Assembly: GCF_026151205.1 (NCBI RefSeq)
Contig: NC_087074.1
Coordinates: forward strand, 4,462,001 to 4,526,000
DNA: 64,000 bases
Direction: 5' to 3'
Source: Bolinopsis microptera
Taxonomy: Eukaryota > Ctenophora > Tentaculata > Lobata > Bolinopsidae
Under the pieces are notes generated by a model that worked only from the letters and a program-made list of their open reading frames with translations, searched no databases and was not told the origin of the DNA. The position numbers and the translations under genes were made by a program. Position 1 is the stretch's first letter; the number at the start of each line of letters is the position of its first letter. This document shows positions 45,838-54,896 of this stretch, piece by piece.

Positions 45838-48800
45838 GGTGTCGTTCACATATTACGAAATCAGCCGAGGGGAGGGGGTTTCCAAATGCTTACGGTTGAT
45901 TAACATTTTTTTTAACCCTCTAGAATGATAACAATTTGACAATATTTTAATTCAAATTCCACTCAATTTCACTCTAATAGTGATCAAATTTAGAAATGAT
46001 TACGTAATATTGCTGTCAGGAGGGGGGGGGGGGGTTGGGTCTTGATTACGATTGATTACGGAGGGGAGGGGTACGTACGTTTTGGTACGTTTTGGTGAGT
46101 TTGGCAGGGCGTGCTCAGGACAACTGCATCGAGTGCGTCCTCCTCCAGCTCAGCATTGAGTTATCGTTTGTCGGAGTGTAGCCCGGAACCGGTGGTGTGT
46201 CTGGGTACTGTTCCATAAATCTGCCTAGACCAACTTTGAAACTGTCTAGCAATGTGATACTCCGGAGCTCCGATGGGAGCACGTTGAAGAGCTGAGCTGC
46301 TCTAACTCTAAAGCTGTTGTCGTAATCTGTTCTTACCGACAACTGTGCGCTTTTGTTCATGGCTGGGATCTCTGCCTTAATACCATGCCTTTGATGAGAC
46401 TTGAACTCGAAGCCCGTATCGTTCGGAGCATGTTCATTAAGAATTTTCCATACATGAATAATAGAATAACGCTCTCTCCGCCTCTGGAGGGACATCAACT
46501 TAAGCTTCTTCAGCCTGTCCCAGTACTGGAGATCACGGCAGCCAGATATCTTTCTAGTAAAGGATCTCTGTACAGTCTCCAGCTTTTGTATCTCTGTGAC
46601 TTTTGTAGGGTTCCAGACTGGACAGCAGTACTCTAGCTTGGAGCGAACCATGCTTTTGTATAAAGTCAGCATGACTACTTGTGACCGGTCTCTAAAGGCA
46701 CTCAATGTCCAAGCCGCCATTTTTCTAGCTCCTTGAACTGTCTTCTCAATGTGAGGACCCCATGACCTACTGCTGCTAACATACACTCCAAGGTCTCTGA
46801 CAGTTTCCTGTGGTGATATTGCGTGTCCTTTTGGTGTAGTATACTCAACAGTCTCTGGGTAGAACGGGAGCTCTCTTAGAGCTTTTGATCCATTCAGGGG
46901 GTAGTTTACAACCTCAAACTTCTGTTCGTGTAGCTCCATGTTGTTAACACGTGACCACTCGATGACTATGTTGAGATCATCTTGCAGTAACTCCACACTA
47001 CTCATTCCTCGGATAGCCCCAATCAGCTTTGTGTCGTCTGCAAAGCTGAATCCGTTACTATAGCTAATGCTGTTCAACAGATCGTTGATGTACAGGATAA
47101 ATAGGATCGGTCCTAGGACTGTCCCTTGTGGCACCCCACTTGCCACTGGCTGGAAGGATGATTTGCGACCTTCAACAACGACTGTTTGTTTTCTGTTTAG
47201 CAAAAACTCTTTGATCCACCTTAAAACCTGACCACCAATTCCGTATCGACCAAGCTTGGCTAGCAGCACTGCATGGTCGACCTTGTCAAAAGCTTTGGCA
47301 AAGTCGAGGTAAATCACATCAACTTCTTCATCATTGTTGAGTGATTTGTAGATCTGTTCGATGTGACTGAGAAGCTGCGTCATGCAACTCCTCTTTTTTC
47401 TGAACCCATGCTGGTTCGTATTGATCATCATGTTCTCTTCCAAATGACGAACCAGGTTTTTTCTGATTACACGCTCAAATGTCTTTATGATGTGCGAGGT
47501 TAAAGACACTGGTCTATAGTTTGCTGGGTCCGTTCTGTCCCCCTTCTTATAGATAGGGGTGATATATTGGGTCTTTAATTCCGCTGGTATATACCCACTG
47601 CTGAACGATTCCTGCCAGAGGAGTGTAAGCGGGTCTGCAAGTTGTTCTTTGCAGGCTGTGAGTATCCTAGCAGGAATCTCTCCGTCAGGTGCGGCCGAAT
47701 AGGGATCCAGTTCTCCTAATGCTTCAATGATATCTTTTCTTGTGAAGCTTAGCTCGTTGAATCCGGAATCCAGTCCCTGAGGTAATCCTTGACTCTTCAT
47801 ACATTCATCAATATCGGCACTCATAGGGTTACTAAATACCTTCTGGTACTGCTTCTGAAGTAACTCTGACTTGATACTGGGGTCGTCCACTAATGCCCCA
47901 GTCTCATCTCTCAACACCGGGATCGTAGATCTGGTCTTCTGGAGACGCTTGGCATACGAAAAGAAGTATTTGGGGTTCTTCTTTATTGCATCGACTGCCC
48001 GGAGTTCTTTTTTGTTCAGTTTCTCAAGGGTCCCTTCCTGTATGGAGTAACACAGCAGTGAAACCTCCGTTTTCAGTTTAGGGATTAAACTCGAGCTAGG
48101 ATTCATTTCCTGTAATGCACGTATCCTAGCATTCATCTTCCTTCGTCTTCTTTTCATGACATAAACGTGCTTATTCCCTCTTCTCTTTCTTGAGGTAATC
48201 TCCGCTGCACTCTCTTTCTTTGGGGAGAACTCCAAGGTTATCTGGAGCACTGTTAGCTTGAACAATTCCAGAAAAGCGTTCAAGTCCTCGTCACAGAGTT
48301 CCCAGAGCTTCAGCCAGTCGACTTTCTGAAGGCAATCACTGATTGCCACAAAATCGGCTTTGTGATAGTCAACTGCCCTGAAAGAGTTTGGGTCGATCTT
48401 GCTGGTTTCGTTCTTCTTTCTTCCAGTCATATTAAAACCAAGCTGAATTTCGACCAAGCTGTGGTCTGATAAAGATGTGGGGTTCACCTTTACTTCTGCG
48501 ACATACCTAGGAACATTTGTAAGTACAAGATCTAGGGTGCTACCTTCTCTTGTCGACTGGTTTACGACCTGTGTTAGAAAGTTACGGTCTATAAACTCTA
48601 TAAAATCATGACACCTGGCTTCACTTCTTAAGCCTCCATGTTCCCAGTCTATCTCTGGATAGTTGAAATCTCCAACAACGTATATGTCTGGCACCGTTGT
48701 ATTTTCTGAGATCGCGTCTATTTTGGCTTGCAGTCTGTCTAGTAAGTTCTTCCAGCCTGAAGTATCTGCTCCAGGGGGCCTGTAGACAGTAGCAAAAAGG

Positions 48801-49222
48801 GTGTTGCATGACTTAACATAGCACATGACCATGTTATTGCTTCTATCCTCGTAGTGATCGGTTTCTGTCACCACTAGCTGGTCATGAACATAGAGGAGGC
48901 AACCTCCTCCTACTCTCTCTGGTCTATCAGATCTAAACGATTGATAGTCTTTTATCTGCACCTGAGCGTCAGAGATGTAACTCTTTAGCCATGACTCGGT
49001 TATGGCTATGAATGGTGGGGGGCAGCTACTTCCTTCGATGATGGTTTCCTGGATGTAGGGTAGTTTCCATCTAGAGCTGCTAGTAGCTGCCGGAGATACG
49101 CTCTGCCCATTTAAGAGGACAATGGTGGAAAGTTCTGGCTGAACCACTGTGGTGCCATCATGTACGGGTATGGGGGGTAACAAATTGCTAAAACATTGAT
49201 TACGTAATATGTGAACGACCCC
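45838..49222. mobile_element. MITE of the GTCGTTCACATATTACG family split by a LINE
   Basis: The left end GGTGTCGTTCACATATTACG at 45838 and the right end CGTAATATGTGAACGACCCC ending at 49222 are inverted copies of the MITE family. Just inside the right end, TTTTAGCAATTTGTTACCCC resembles the inner arm at 44530-44565. Between them is a complete LINE ORF. The simplest reading is a LINE insertion into a MITE; the alternative, a chimeric element mobilised by its terminal repeats, is not excluded. Confidence 0.6.
46115..49183 (-). CDS. CR1/L2-like LINE ORF2: APE endonuclease + reverse transcriptase
   Basis: An uninterrupted 1022-residue frame. Residues about 20-250 are an AP-type endonuclease (LLNGQSV, ITESWL, VVGDFNYPEIDW, STLDLVLTN, SLSDHSLVEI). 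The reverse transcriptase follows with ITPIYKKGDRTDPANYRPVS, HGFRKKRSCMTQL, VIYLDFAKAFDKVDH, SGVPQGTVLGPILF and a catalytic FADD box at about residues 714-717, then the C-terminal domain with YGA-free WNPTKV and SELRSI blocks. No stop or frameshift is seen, so the enzyme could be active. The open frame begins at a TTG at 49183 that lies in flanking MITE sequence, with a stop just upstream and no ATG at the start, so the authentic N terminus is uncertain and the copy may be slightly 5'-truncated. No ORF1 is present. Confidence 0.9.
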   Translation of the reverse strand: MLPPIPVHDGTTVVQPELSTIVLLNGQSVSPAATSSSRWKLPYIQETIIEGSSCPPPFIAITESWLKSYISDAQVQIKDYQSFRSDRPERVGGGCLLYVHDQLVVTETDHYEDRSNNMVMCYVKSCNTLFATVYRPPGADTSGWKNLLDRLQAKIDAISENTTVPDIYVVGDFNYPEIDWEHGGLRSEARCHDFIEFIDRNFLTQVVNQSTREGSTLDLVLTNVPRYVAEVKVNPTSLSDHSLVEIQLGFNMTGRKKNETSKIDPNSFRAVDYHKADFVAISDCLQKVDWLKLWELCDEDLNAFLELFKLTVLQITLEFSPKKESAAEITSRKRRGNKHVYVMKRRRRKMNARIRALQEMNPSSSLIPKLKTEVSLLCYSIQEGTLEKLNKKELRAVDAIKKNPKYFFSYAKRLQKTRSTIPVLRDETGALVDDPSIKSELLQKQYQKVFSNPMSADIDECMKSQGLPQGLDSGFNELSFTRKDIIEALGELDPYSAAPDGEIPARILTACKEQLADPLTLLWQESFSSGYIPAELKTQYITPIYKKGDRTDPANYRPVSLTSHIIKTFERVIRKNLVRHLEENMMINTNQHGFRKKRSCMTQLLSHIEQIYKSLNNDEEVDVIYLDFAKAFDKVDHAVLLAKLGRYGIGGQVLRWIKEFLLNRKQTVVVEGRKSSFQPVASGVPQGTVLGPILFILYINDLLNSISYSNGFSFADDTKLIGAIRGMSSVELLQDDLNIVIEWSRVNNMELHEQKFEVVNYPLNGSKALRELPFYPETVEYTTPKGHAISPQETVRDLGVYVSSSRSWGPHIEKTVQGARKMAAWTLSAFRDRSQVVMLTLYKSMVRSKLEYCCPVWNPTKVTEIQKLETVQRSFTRKISGCRDLQYWDRLKKLKLMSLQRRRERYSIIHVWKILNEHAPNDTGFEFKSHQRHGIKAEIPAMNKSAQLSVRTDYDNSFRVRAAQLFNVLPSELRSITLLDSFKVGLGRFMEQYPDTPPVPGYTPTNDNSMLSWRRTHSMQLS

Positions 49223-49698
49223 TTAGGGTGGTGTCTTAGGTAGAGTAGAATTAGGTAGAGGCATGGGTTGTACAGTGTACACACGGGTGCATGATGACCG
49301 TTTGAGATCACTGATCCGGATGGAAGTTAGTTTTACAGCGACCTTACCGGTCTCAGTCCACTGTGCAGCATGGTGGACTGAAGCTCAACCCGCCCATCAT
49401 TTCATGTTAATTTATGAACATTCAACATTGGTTGTCCAAGAGGAACACTTCGATAGAACGTAGACTAGGGACAAGATTTAAATGCATTAATTTGTGATGT
49501 AAAAAGGTGACTTATTAATAATTTAATATTATATACTAACATTTAATTCAGAAAAAACGGACTAGTGTACCTTACATGGGAAAAATCTTAATAAAACATT
49601 TCAAAACTCTCGATAGAACATATCTAACATAAAAATAATAAATTAAAGAAAAGTAATAAACAACTAAAACCTATCCCAATTCCCAAGACCAAAAATGG
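49223..49698. other. Spacer, nothing recognised
   Basis: AT-rich flank between the MITE/LINE and the OPRT stop. I searched it by eye for exons of an orotidine decarboxylase domain on the minus strand and found none. Confidence 0.4.
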
Positions 49699-52600
49699 TT
49701 AAAATAATTTATTCTTCTGGATAAAATCCATAGTTTTCTCAACAGTTTCCTGATCAATATCACCTTCCTTCTGAAGGCTCTCCAGGATTTCCGATATGTT
49801 GAACACACTTTTAATGTTGAACTTGTTGTTGGCCAAGTTGATGTGACCCCCTTGCTGTCGGTCCAGTAACACCACACCCTCCGTAGCTTTCAGACCTGTC
49901 GGTTATCAAATATAATCCTCGGAAATGGCAGTTGTAGATTAAAATCTATTTAATTGAAATATATTATGCACGACAAATTTCAACGTTGGACAGAGAAATT
50001 TCATGGTACATTGGGGTGCCAACTACATTGTGTAATTGTGTATACTGTATAAGTAAAAGTAGAGACAAGGATTTAAACAAACCAGCTTTTTCTAGGACAT
50101 CGACAGTTTCAAGAATACTCCCGCCCGTAGTAATTACGTCTTCAATGATAAGACAGGACTCTCCTGCTTCGAATATGCCTGGTGTTGTGAAATGTTCTTA
50201 TTTACTGAATCTCAAAACTACAAATTTAACATGTCAAACCATAGCAAATACTATGCAATCAGCAATGGTTTTTTATAAATGAGTAGGCATATGTGCATGG
50301 TAAAAATTGACGATTTATTTCACCAATGCAGCGTCGCGCATCAACATTTAATAAATGCAGAAAATTGCGGAAAATAACTTTGCGAAGGAGGAATTTCACT
50401 GTAATTAATTAACACATGGCTAGCGTCGCGCGCAGCATAACACACGCTTAACTATACACTTAATTATAGGGGTTGATTGCCAGGGGTTGATTGCCAGGGC
50501 CCTCCGTTTCTACAACGTCCCCGAGAATAACCTTCCGAATACCTTCTCCGGGGTATTCGGAAGGTTCTCCTCAAGAACGGTGACATCAGACTGGCAGCAG
50601 TTTGAGATAGGAATCTTCATGGGGTGTGTGATATCAGTCATCTTGTTTGTCTTGTGCATGAACCTTGGGCATGAACACCTAAAGTCTAAGGTTCCGAGAA
50701 GCATTGAGTACATCAAGGATGACACACCGATACCAACTCTGAAGCTGTTTATGGACGATAGCTGTCTGACGACCGCACGTGCAGAGGATATGCAAACGTT
50801 ACTCAATGTGTTTCAGAAGTACGTGGACTGGTCCAGATTTAAGTTAAAGTCCTCCAAGTCCAGAGCACTGGTGTTGAAGAAGGGAGTGGCTGTGAGGTGG
50901 GTTGAGGAGGTAGTGGTAGGAGAGGAGGAGGTGGAGAGAGAAGAGGTGTGTTTGCAGTTGGGTGGTGAGGTGATTCCGAATGTGTCAGAGAAGCCGATAA
51001 AATTCCTTGGGAGATGGATAAGAGTGGAAGGAAATGACAAATCAGTCATCGACTCAACCAAGGTCGACCTTAACACTTTTCTTCGGAGACTCGATGAAAG
51101 TTCCCTTACTGGACTCCAGAAGTGCTGGGGATATCAGTACATGGTCCTTCCAAAACTGAAGTGGCCTCTTGCCATCTATGATATTCCGATCACAACAGTT
51201 ACCAGATGGGAACAGAATACCAATAGTTTCCTCAGGAAGTGGTTAGGGGTGGGGCACACTCTGAGTGGTCTTTGTCTGTTCAGTCAATCATCCAGTGTGG
51301 CCTTACCGGTGAGCAGTTTGACAGATACATGGAAGATAGAGAAGTGTCGACTGTTGCAATCCTATCAGACATCTAAGGATGACCTGATTAAAGCAGTCCA
51401 GCCCCAAGTTCGTTCTGGTAGAGTTTGGAGGCCTGAGACAGAACTGGAAGAGGCCAGAAGAGATTTGGTCTGTGAATCGGTGCGAGGGATGGTGCAACCT
51501 CAAAAAAGAGTTGGCATCGGTTTTGGTGACTGGAAAAAACCTTGGGAGAGGATGGATGAACGGGAAAGAGAGAGGGAGGTTATGCTGAGAGTGAAGGAGA
51601 ACATTGAAAGAGAGAGGGAGGTGCAAGTAGGTTCTCTGGAGATGCAGAGCAGGTGGGGTGAGTGGAGAGAGCTCGTAATGAAGACGGATTTGAGCTGGCA
51701 TACACTTTTTAAGTATGGTGACTCACTTATTGGGTTCATGCTAAGTGCTGTGTACGGCACCCTCTTAACCCCCTCTATGGTTTCCAAGTGGAGTGAAGAT
51801 GAGGATGGGAAGTGCAAGTTATGTGAGGAGAGGATGGGCACCATTCAGCACATTTTGGCTGGGTGTAAGGTGGCCCTTAGTCAAGGAAGGTATAGATGGC
51901 GGCACGACAAGGTTCTGAAGCAGATCTCTGAACAGGTTGTCTTCCATTGTGATCGCCGAGTGAACACTTATAAGAACAAGGCCGGCGATGGAAGGCAGTT
52001 CATTGATTTTGTTCCTGCTGGGAAAAGGAAAGCAGGTACAGACGACCGGAAGGAGAGTCGTGGGTTTGGGATCCTGAGTGGGTATCGGGATTGGATAGTG
52101 CTGTCAGACCTTGAGGGGCAGCTTAAGTTTCCCAGTGAGATTGTGGAAACACGGCTGAGGCCGGACCTTGTGATATTCTCAAGGTCGGCAAAGACAGTTA
52201 TTTGGTGGGAGCTAACAGTACCATCTGAAGAGCGGATCGCTGAATCGCACGAGTACAAGCTCGACCGATACAGCGGTCTGCAGGCTGAGATTCAGGCGGA
52301 AGGTTGGTGCTGTTATAATGCCGCAGTCGAAGTTGGAGCTAGGGGAGTGGTTGCGCAGAGTTTGGAGAGAGCTGCGAGGAGGATTGGTTTTAGGGGAAGA
52401 GAGCTGAAGAAGCTGGTACGGGACAGTGGGAAAGAGGCAGCCCACTGTTCCAGATGGATCTACTTGTTATCGAGAAAGAGGGAGTGGGAGTTCAGGAAGG
52501 TTGGAGCTTGAGAGTTCACTATAACATCTAGAGGTACCATAAACGTTATCTCGTCGCCAATTGCGAGCTCTAACGGGTCTCCTCAAGTGACTCTCGGATC

Positions 52601-54511
52601 AGATGGTGGTTCAAGGGTGGACTGCTGGGGCGCCTGACAGGAAACCGTATTGCGATTAAAGCCCCGAAACGGTGTCAGGTTGGTAACTGATGATTCTGAT
52701 CCATGCTCCTGTGAGTTTGCTGTTGTATCTCAACTCACTAAACTGAGGCATCTCCGCATCTTGGGTGAATATGCGTACATCTTCATACTAAACCCAGGTG
52801 TGGCATGTGTCAGTGAATACGGGCGAGCGGATGCAATAGCGAAGGTGGTGTGACAAGGCCTAAAAGACACAGTCAGATAGTTGTCAGCTCGCTGACTGTA
52901 AGGGAGAAGGTATATCCGTATTTCGCTGCTACTGATGCAGTCCTTGATCTGGCAATCAAGGCTTCTCTGTTTTTCGTCTAACTATGTACCGTTGGGCTTG
53001 TGGAACCCGTCAGGGGGACATACATAGGTTAGAATGGTTTTGTGCACCAAGAGGAGTGAGGGAATGAGGGTTGAAGAGAGAGAGCTAGAGAGTTGTTAGG
53101 GTGGTTAGGATCAGTAGGTGGAGTGTTTGGTTGGAGCGTTCTGTTTTTGCTGTATAGCATTTTAGTCACTCCGCAGTTTATTAACTGTGTCTCAACTCTG
53201 ACTGGAAAAAAGTGCAACATATTTACATACTATGCAATCAGCAATGGTTTTTTATAAATGAGTAGGCATATGTGCATGGTAAAAATTGACGATTTATTTC
53301 ACCAATGCAGCGCCGCGCATCAACATTTAATAAATGCAGAAAATTGCGGAAAATAACTTTGCGAAGGAGGAATTTCACTGTAATTAATTAACACATGGCT
53401 AGCGTCGCGCGCAGCATAACACACGCTTCCTATACACTTAATTATAGGGGAGTGGTCTATATTGCGAAGGAGCAGACTTTTGTCGACATCGTAGGACCGT
53501 CGGGCCACCTCATATATCCAAACCCGATTACTTATTCCCTACGATCTTTTTGCCTTCGGCAAGAGTAGGGAAAAAAATGAGCATCACGATAAAGTTAATA
53601 CAAAAAAATACAATCTTCACCTTCAACCATTTTCTTAGTGCCGTAATCTTTCATCTCTTTTCTGCGGATAACCATAGGTATATCGTGGTCCACTGAGATG
53701 ACAGTTGCTATGGGGAGGGCAGTGTAGGGGACCCCGCAGATACATGTGTACTTCATACCATGTGCTGCTTCGTACAGTAATTTAGAAGCGTCCCTCATAA
53801 GTCCTGACAGTTGGGTGGTAACAGTAAGTTTTAACTTTTAGTTTAGGAACGTATAATTGTGATTATACATATTAGCGACAAGAGAAACGCCATTGTTGGA
53901 CGTGAGGAGAGTGAGGACTCTTCAAACTACATTAAATTAATTCCTTCTGTAACGTCCTCAATAATGTTAAAGATTTGTAGTGTTGTAATTAGTTTAAAAT
54001 GATATTTTCACTCAATCGGAAATGCAAAAACTGTTGTATTTTCCTAATATCCTAAGTGATTAAAAGTTACTAACGGGGCAAGGAAACCAGAGCTAAGTTA
54101 CTAACGGGGCAAGGAAACCAGAGCTATAAGTTACTAACGGGGCAAGGAAACCAGAGCTAAGTTACTAACGGGGCAAGGAAACCAGAGCTATAAGTTACTA
54201 ACGGGGCAAGGAAACCAGAGCTAAGTTACTAACGGGGCAAGGATACCAGAGCTAAGTTACTAACGGGGCAAGGAAACCAGAGCTAAGTTACTAACGGGGC
54301 AAGGAAACCAGAGCTAAGTTACTAACGGGGCAAGGAAACCAGAGCTAAGTTACTAACGGGGCAAGGAAACCAGAGCTCTCAGATCGAAGTAAACCGGACT
54401 CATTATCCCGCTCTTTAGTTTAAACTCTCCGAACTTGATGGCCCCATGTGAGTAAAGCTCCTTCACAAACTTCACCTTGTCTACTGGCTCATCTATCCCT
54501 CTTGTACACAT
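49699..54511 (-). CDS. Orotate phosphoribosyltransferase, no decarboxylase domain
   Basis: Exons 54358-54511, 53621-53803, 50083-50178 and 49699-49895 join in phase and give 209 residues. The protein matches the N-terminal OPRT half of animal UMP synthase (human UMPS residues 1-214): [20 protein letters not shown], the [14 protein letters not shown] loop, [16 protein letters not shown], the PRPP-binding motif [13 protein letters not shown], and [10 protein letters not shown]. It makes orotidine 5'-monophosphate from orotate and PRPP. The stop falls right after [10 protein letters not shown], exactly where the linker to the decarboxylase begins in fused UMPS, so this is a stand-alone OPRT. Exon 1 uses a GTTAGT donor that, with 21 bases of coding sequence, is copied in a 31-bp tandem array downstream. 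Intron 2 (3.4 kb) contains a LINE on the opposite strand. Confidence 0.9.
50248..50472. repeat. Left 225-bp direct repeat flanking a LINE
   Basis: From ATACTATGCAATCAGCAATG to ACTTAATTATAGGGG. The same block is at 53227-53450, with one substitution (GCGTCGCGC versus GCGCCGCGC) and one small indel (CTTAACTAT versus CTTCCTAT). The two copies precisely border the LINE at 50473-53226. Confidence 0.92.
50473..53226 (+). mobile_element. Restriction-like-endonuclease LINE, 5'-truncated
   Basis: A 2.75-kb insertion in OPRT intron 2, opposite to the host gene. It starts with a short duplication of GGTTGATTGCCAGG, encodes the 674-codon ORF at 50487-52511, and ends with a roughly 700-bp 3' UTR in which a phrase such as CCCCGAAACGGTGTCAGGTT may be structured. 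There is no poly-A tail. The 225-bp direct repeats on both sides look like an extremely long target-site duplication. Confidence 0.75.
50487..52511 (+). CDS. LINE reverse transcriptase (partial) + restriction-like endonuclease
   Basis: A 674-residue frame. The N-terminal finger motifs of the RT are missing. Residues about 35-100 hold the palm: [20 protein letters not shown] and a catalytic FMDD at 88-91. The thumb region follows ([16 protein letters not shown]). At about 455 is a zinc knuckle (CKLC...TIQHILAGC), then a conserved [11 protein letters not shown]. The endonuclease motif is [20 protein letters not shown] followed by [20 protein letters not shown], matching the PD-(D/E)-x-K fold of R2/NeSL/Hero-type LINEs (E-L-T-V-P). 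The ORF is open to the end, but without complete RT fingers it is probably inactive. A 15-bp perfect inverted repeat lies within the first codons (50529-50566). Clade assignment below restriction-like-endonuclease LINE is not attempted. Confidence 0.85.
   Translation: MIARALRFYNVPENNLPNTFSGVFGRFSSRTVTSDWQQFEIGIFMGCVISVILFVLCMNLGHEHLKSKVPRSIEYIKDDTPIPTLKLFMDDSCLTTARAEDMQTLLNVFQKYVDWSRFKLKSSKSRALVLKKGVAVRWVEEVVVGEEEVEREEVCLQLGGEVIPNVSEKPIKFLGRWIRVEGNDKSVIDSTKVDLNTFLRRLDESSLTGLQKCWGYQYMVLPKLKWPLAIYDIPITTVTRWEQNTNSFLRKWLGVGHTLSGLCLFSQSSSVALPVSSLTDTWKIEKCRLLQSYQTSKDDLIKAVQPQVRSGRVWRPETELEEARRDLVCESVRGMVQPQKRVGIGFGDWKKPWERMDEREREREVMLRVKENIEREREVQVGSLEMQSRWGEWRELVMKTDLSWHTLFKYGDSLIGFMLSAVYGTLLTPSMVSKWSEDEDGKCKLCEERMGTIQHILAGCKVALSQGRYRWRHDKVLKQISEQVVFHCDRRVNTYKNKAGDGRQFIDFVPAGKRKAGTDDRKESRGFGILSGYRDWIVLSDLEGQLKFPSEIVETRLRPDLVIFSRSAKTVIWWELTVPSEERIAESHEYKLDRYSGLQAEIQAEGWCCYNAAVEVGARGVVAQSLERAARRIGFRGRELKKLVRDSGKEAAHCSRWIYLLSRKREWEFRKVGA
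53227..53450. repeat. Right 224-bp direct repeat flanking a LINE
   Basis: Partner of 50248-50472, ending ATTATAGGGG before GAGTGGTCTATATTGCG. The near identity suggests a recent insertion. Confidence 0.92.
54064..54376 (-). repeat. 31-bp minisatellite copying a splice donor, ~10 units
   Basis: The plus-strand unit is AAGTTACTAACGGGGCAAGG plus AAACCAGAGCT, with an occasional TA between units. Read in the gene sense, each unit is the last 22 bases of OPRT exon 1 (coding L-V-S-L-P) followed by its GTTAGT donor. The exon-proximal unit is the real exon end. Read-through into the next unit meets an in-frame TAG at once. Confidence 0.95.
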
Positions 54512-54896
54512 TATCCTGTATGAGTTGAGGTCATGTGGTTGTGGGGGTTTGGTAAAATACAACAAGTATTACTCGCAGTTCGATGATTATTTTAAAGTAG
54601 AGTAGATAAAGGATGTCACATACAAAATTATCTTCAGGTCAAAAAATCAGAGTTGTTACAATACGAATGAAATCAGAAAACGAAATAATATTTAAGATCA
54701 TAAAAATTCGAAATTAACAGAGTTCTATCTAAAAAGATTAAGAATAAGATATTCAATTAAAAACGTCTCTAGTCACAATACAGTGATCAATACGAAAAAC
54801 ATCATAAATTTAAAAACAGAGTTTGCAAAAAATATCAAATTCCAATGTCCATAATAAACTTAAAGTTCACATTATATTGATTCTACAGATCAGTCA
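54512..54896. other. Spacer between NHLRC2 stop and OPRT start
   Basis: 385 bp between two minus-strand genes, probably NHLRC2 3' UTR and OPRT promoter. AT-rich; no motif is singled out. Confidence 0.4.

Noticed and set aside
49486-49698. Decarboxylase exon completing UMP synthase
   Set aside because: No frame here shows the decarboxylase motifs, and the OPRT exon ends in a stop rather than a donor.
51303-52445. Minus-strand open frames opposite the restriction-like-endonuclease LINE
   Set aside because: They are antisense shadows of the long RT-endonuclease frame on the plus strand.
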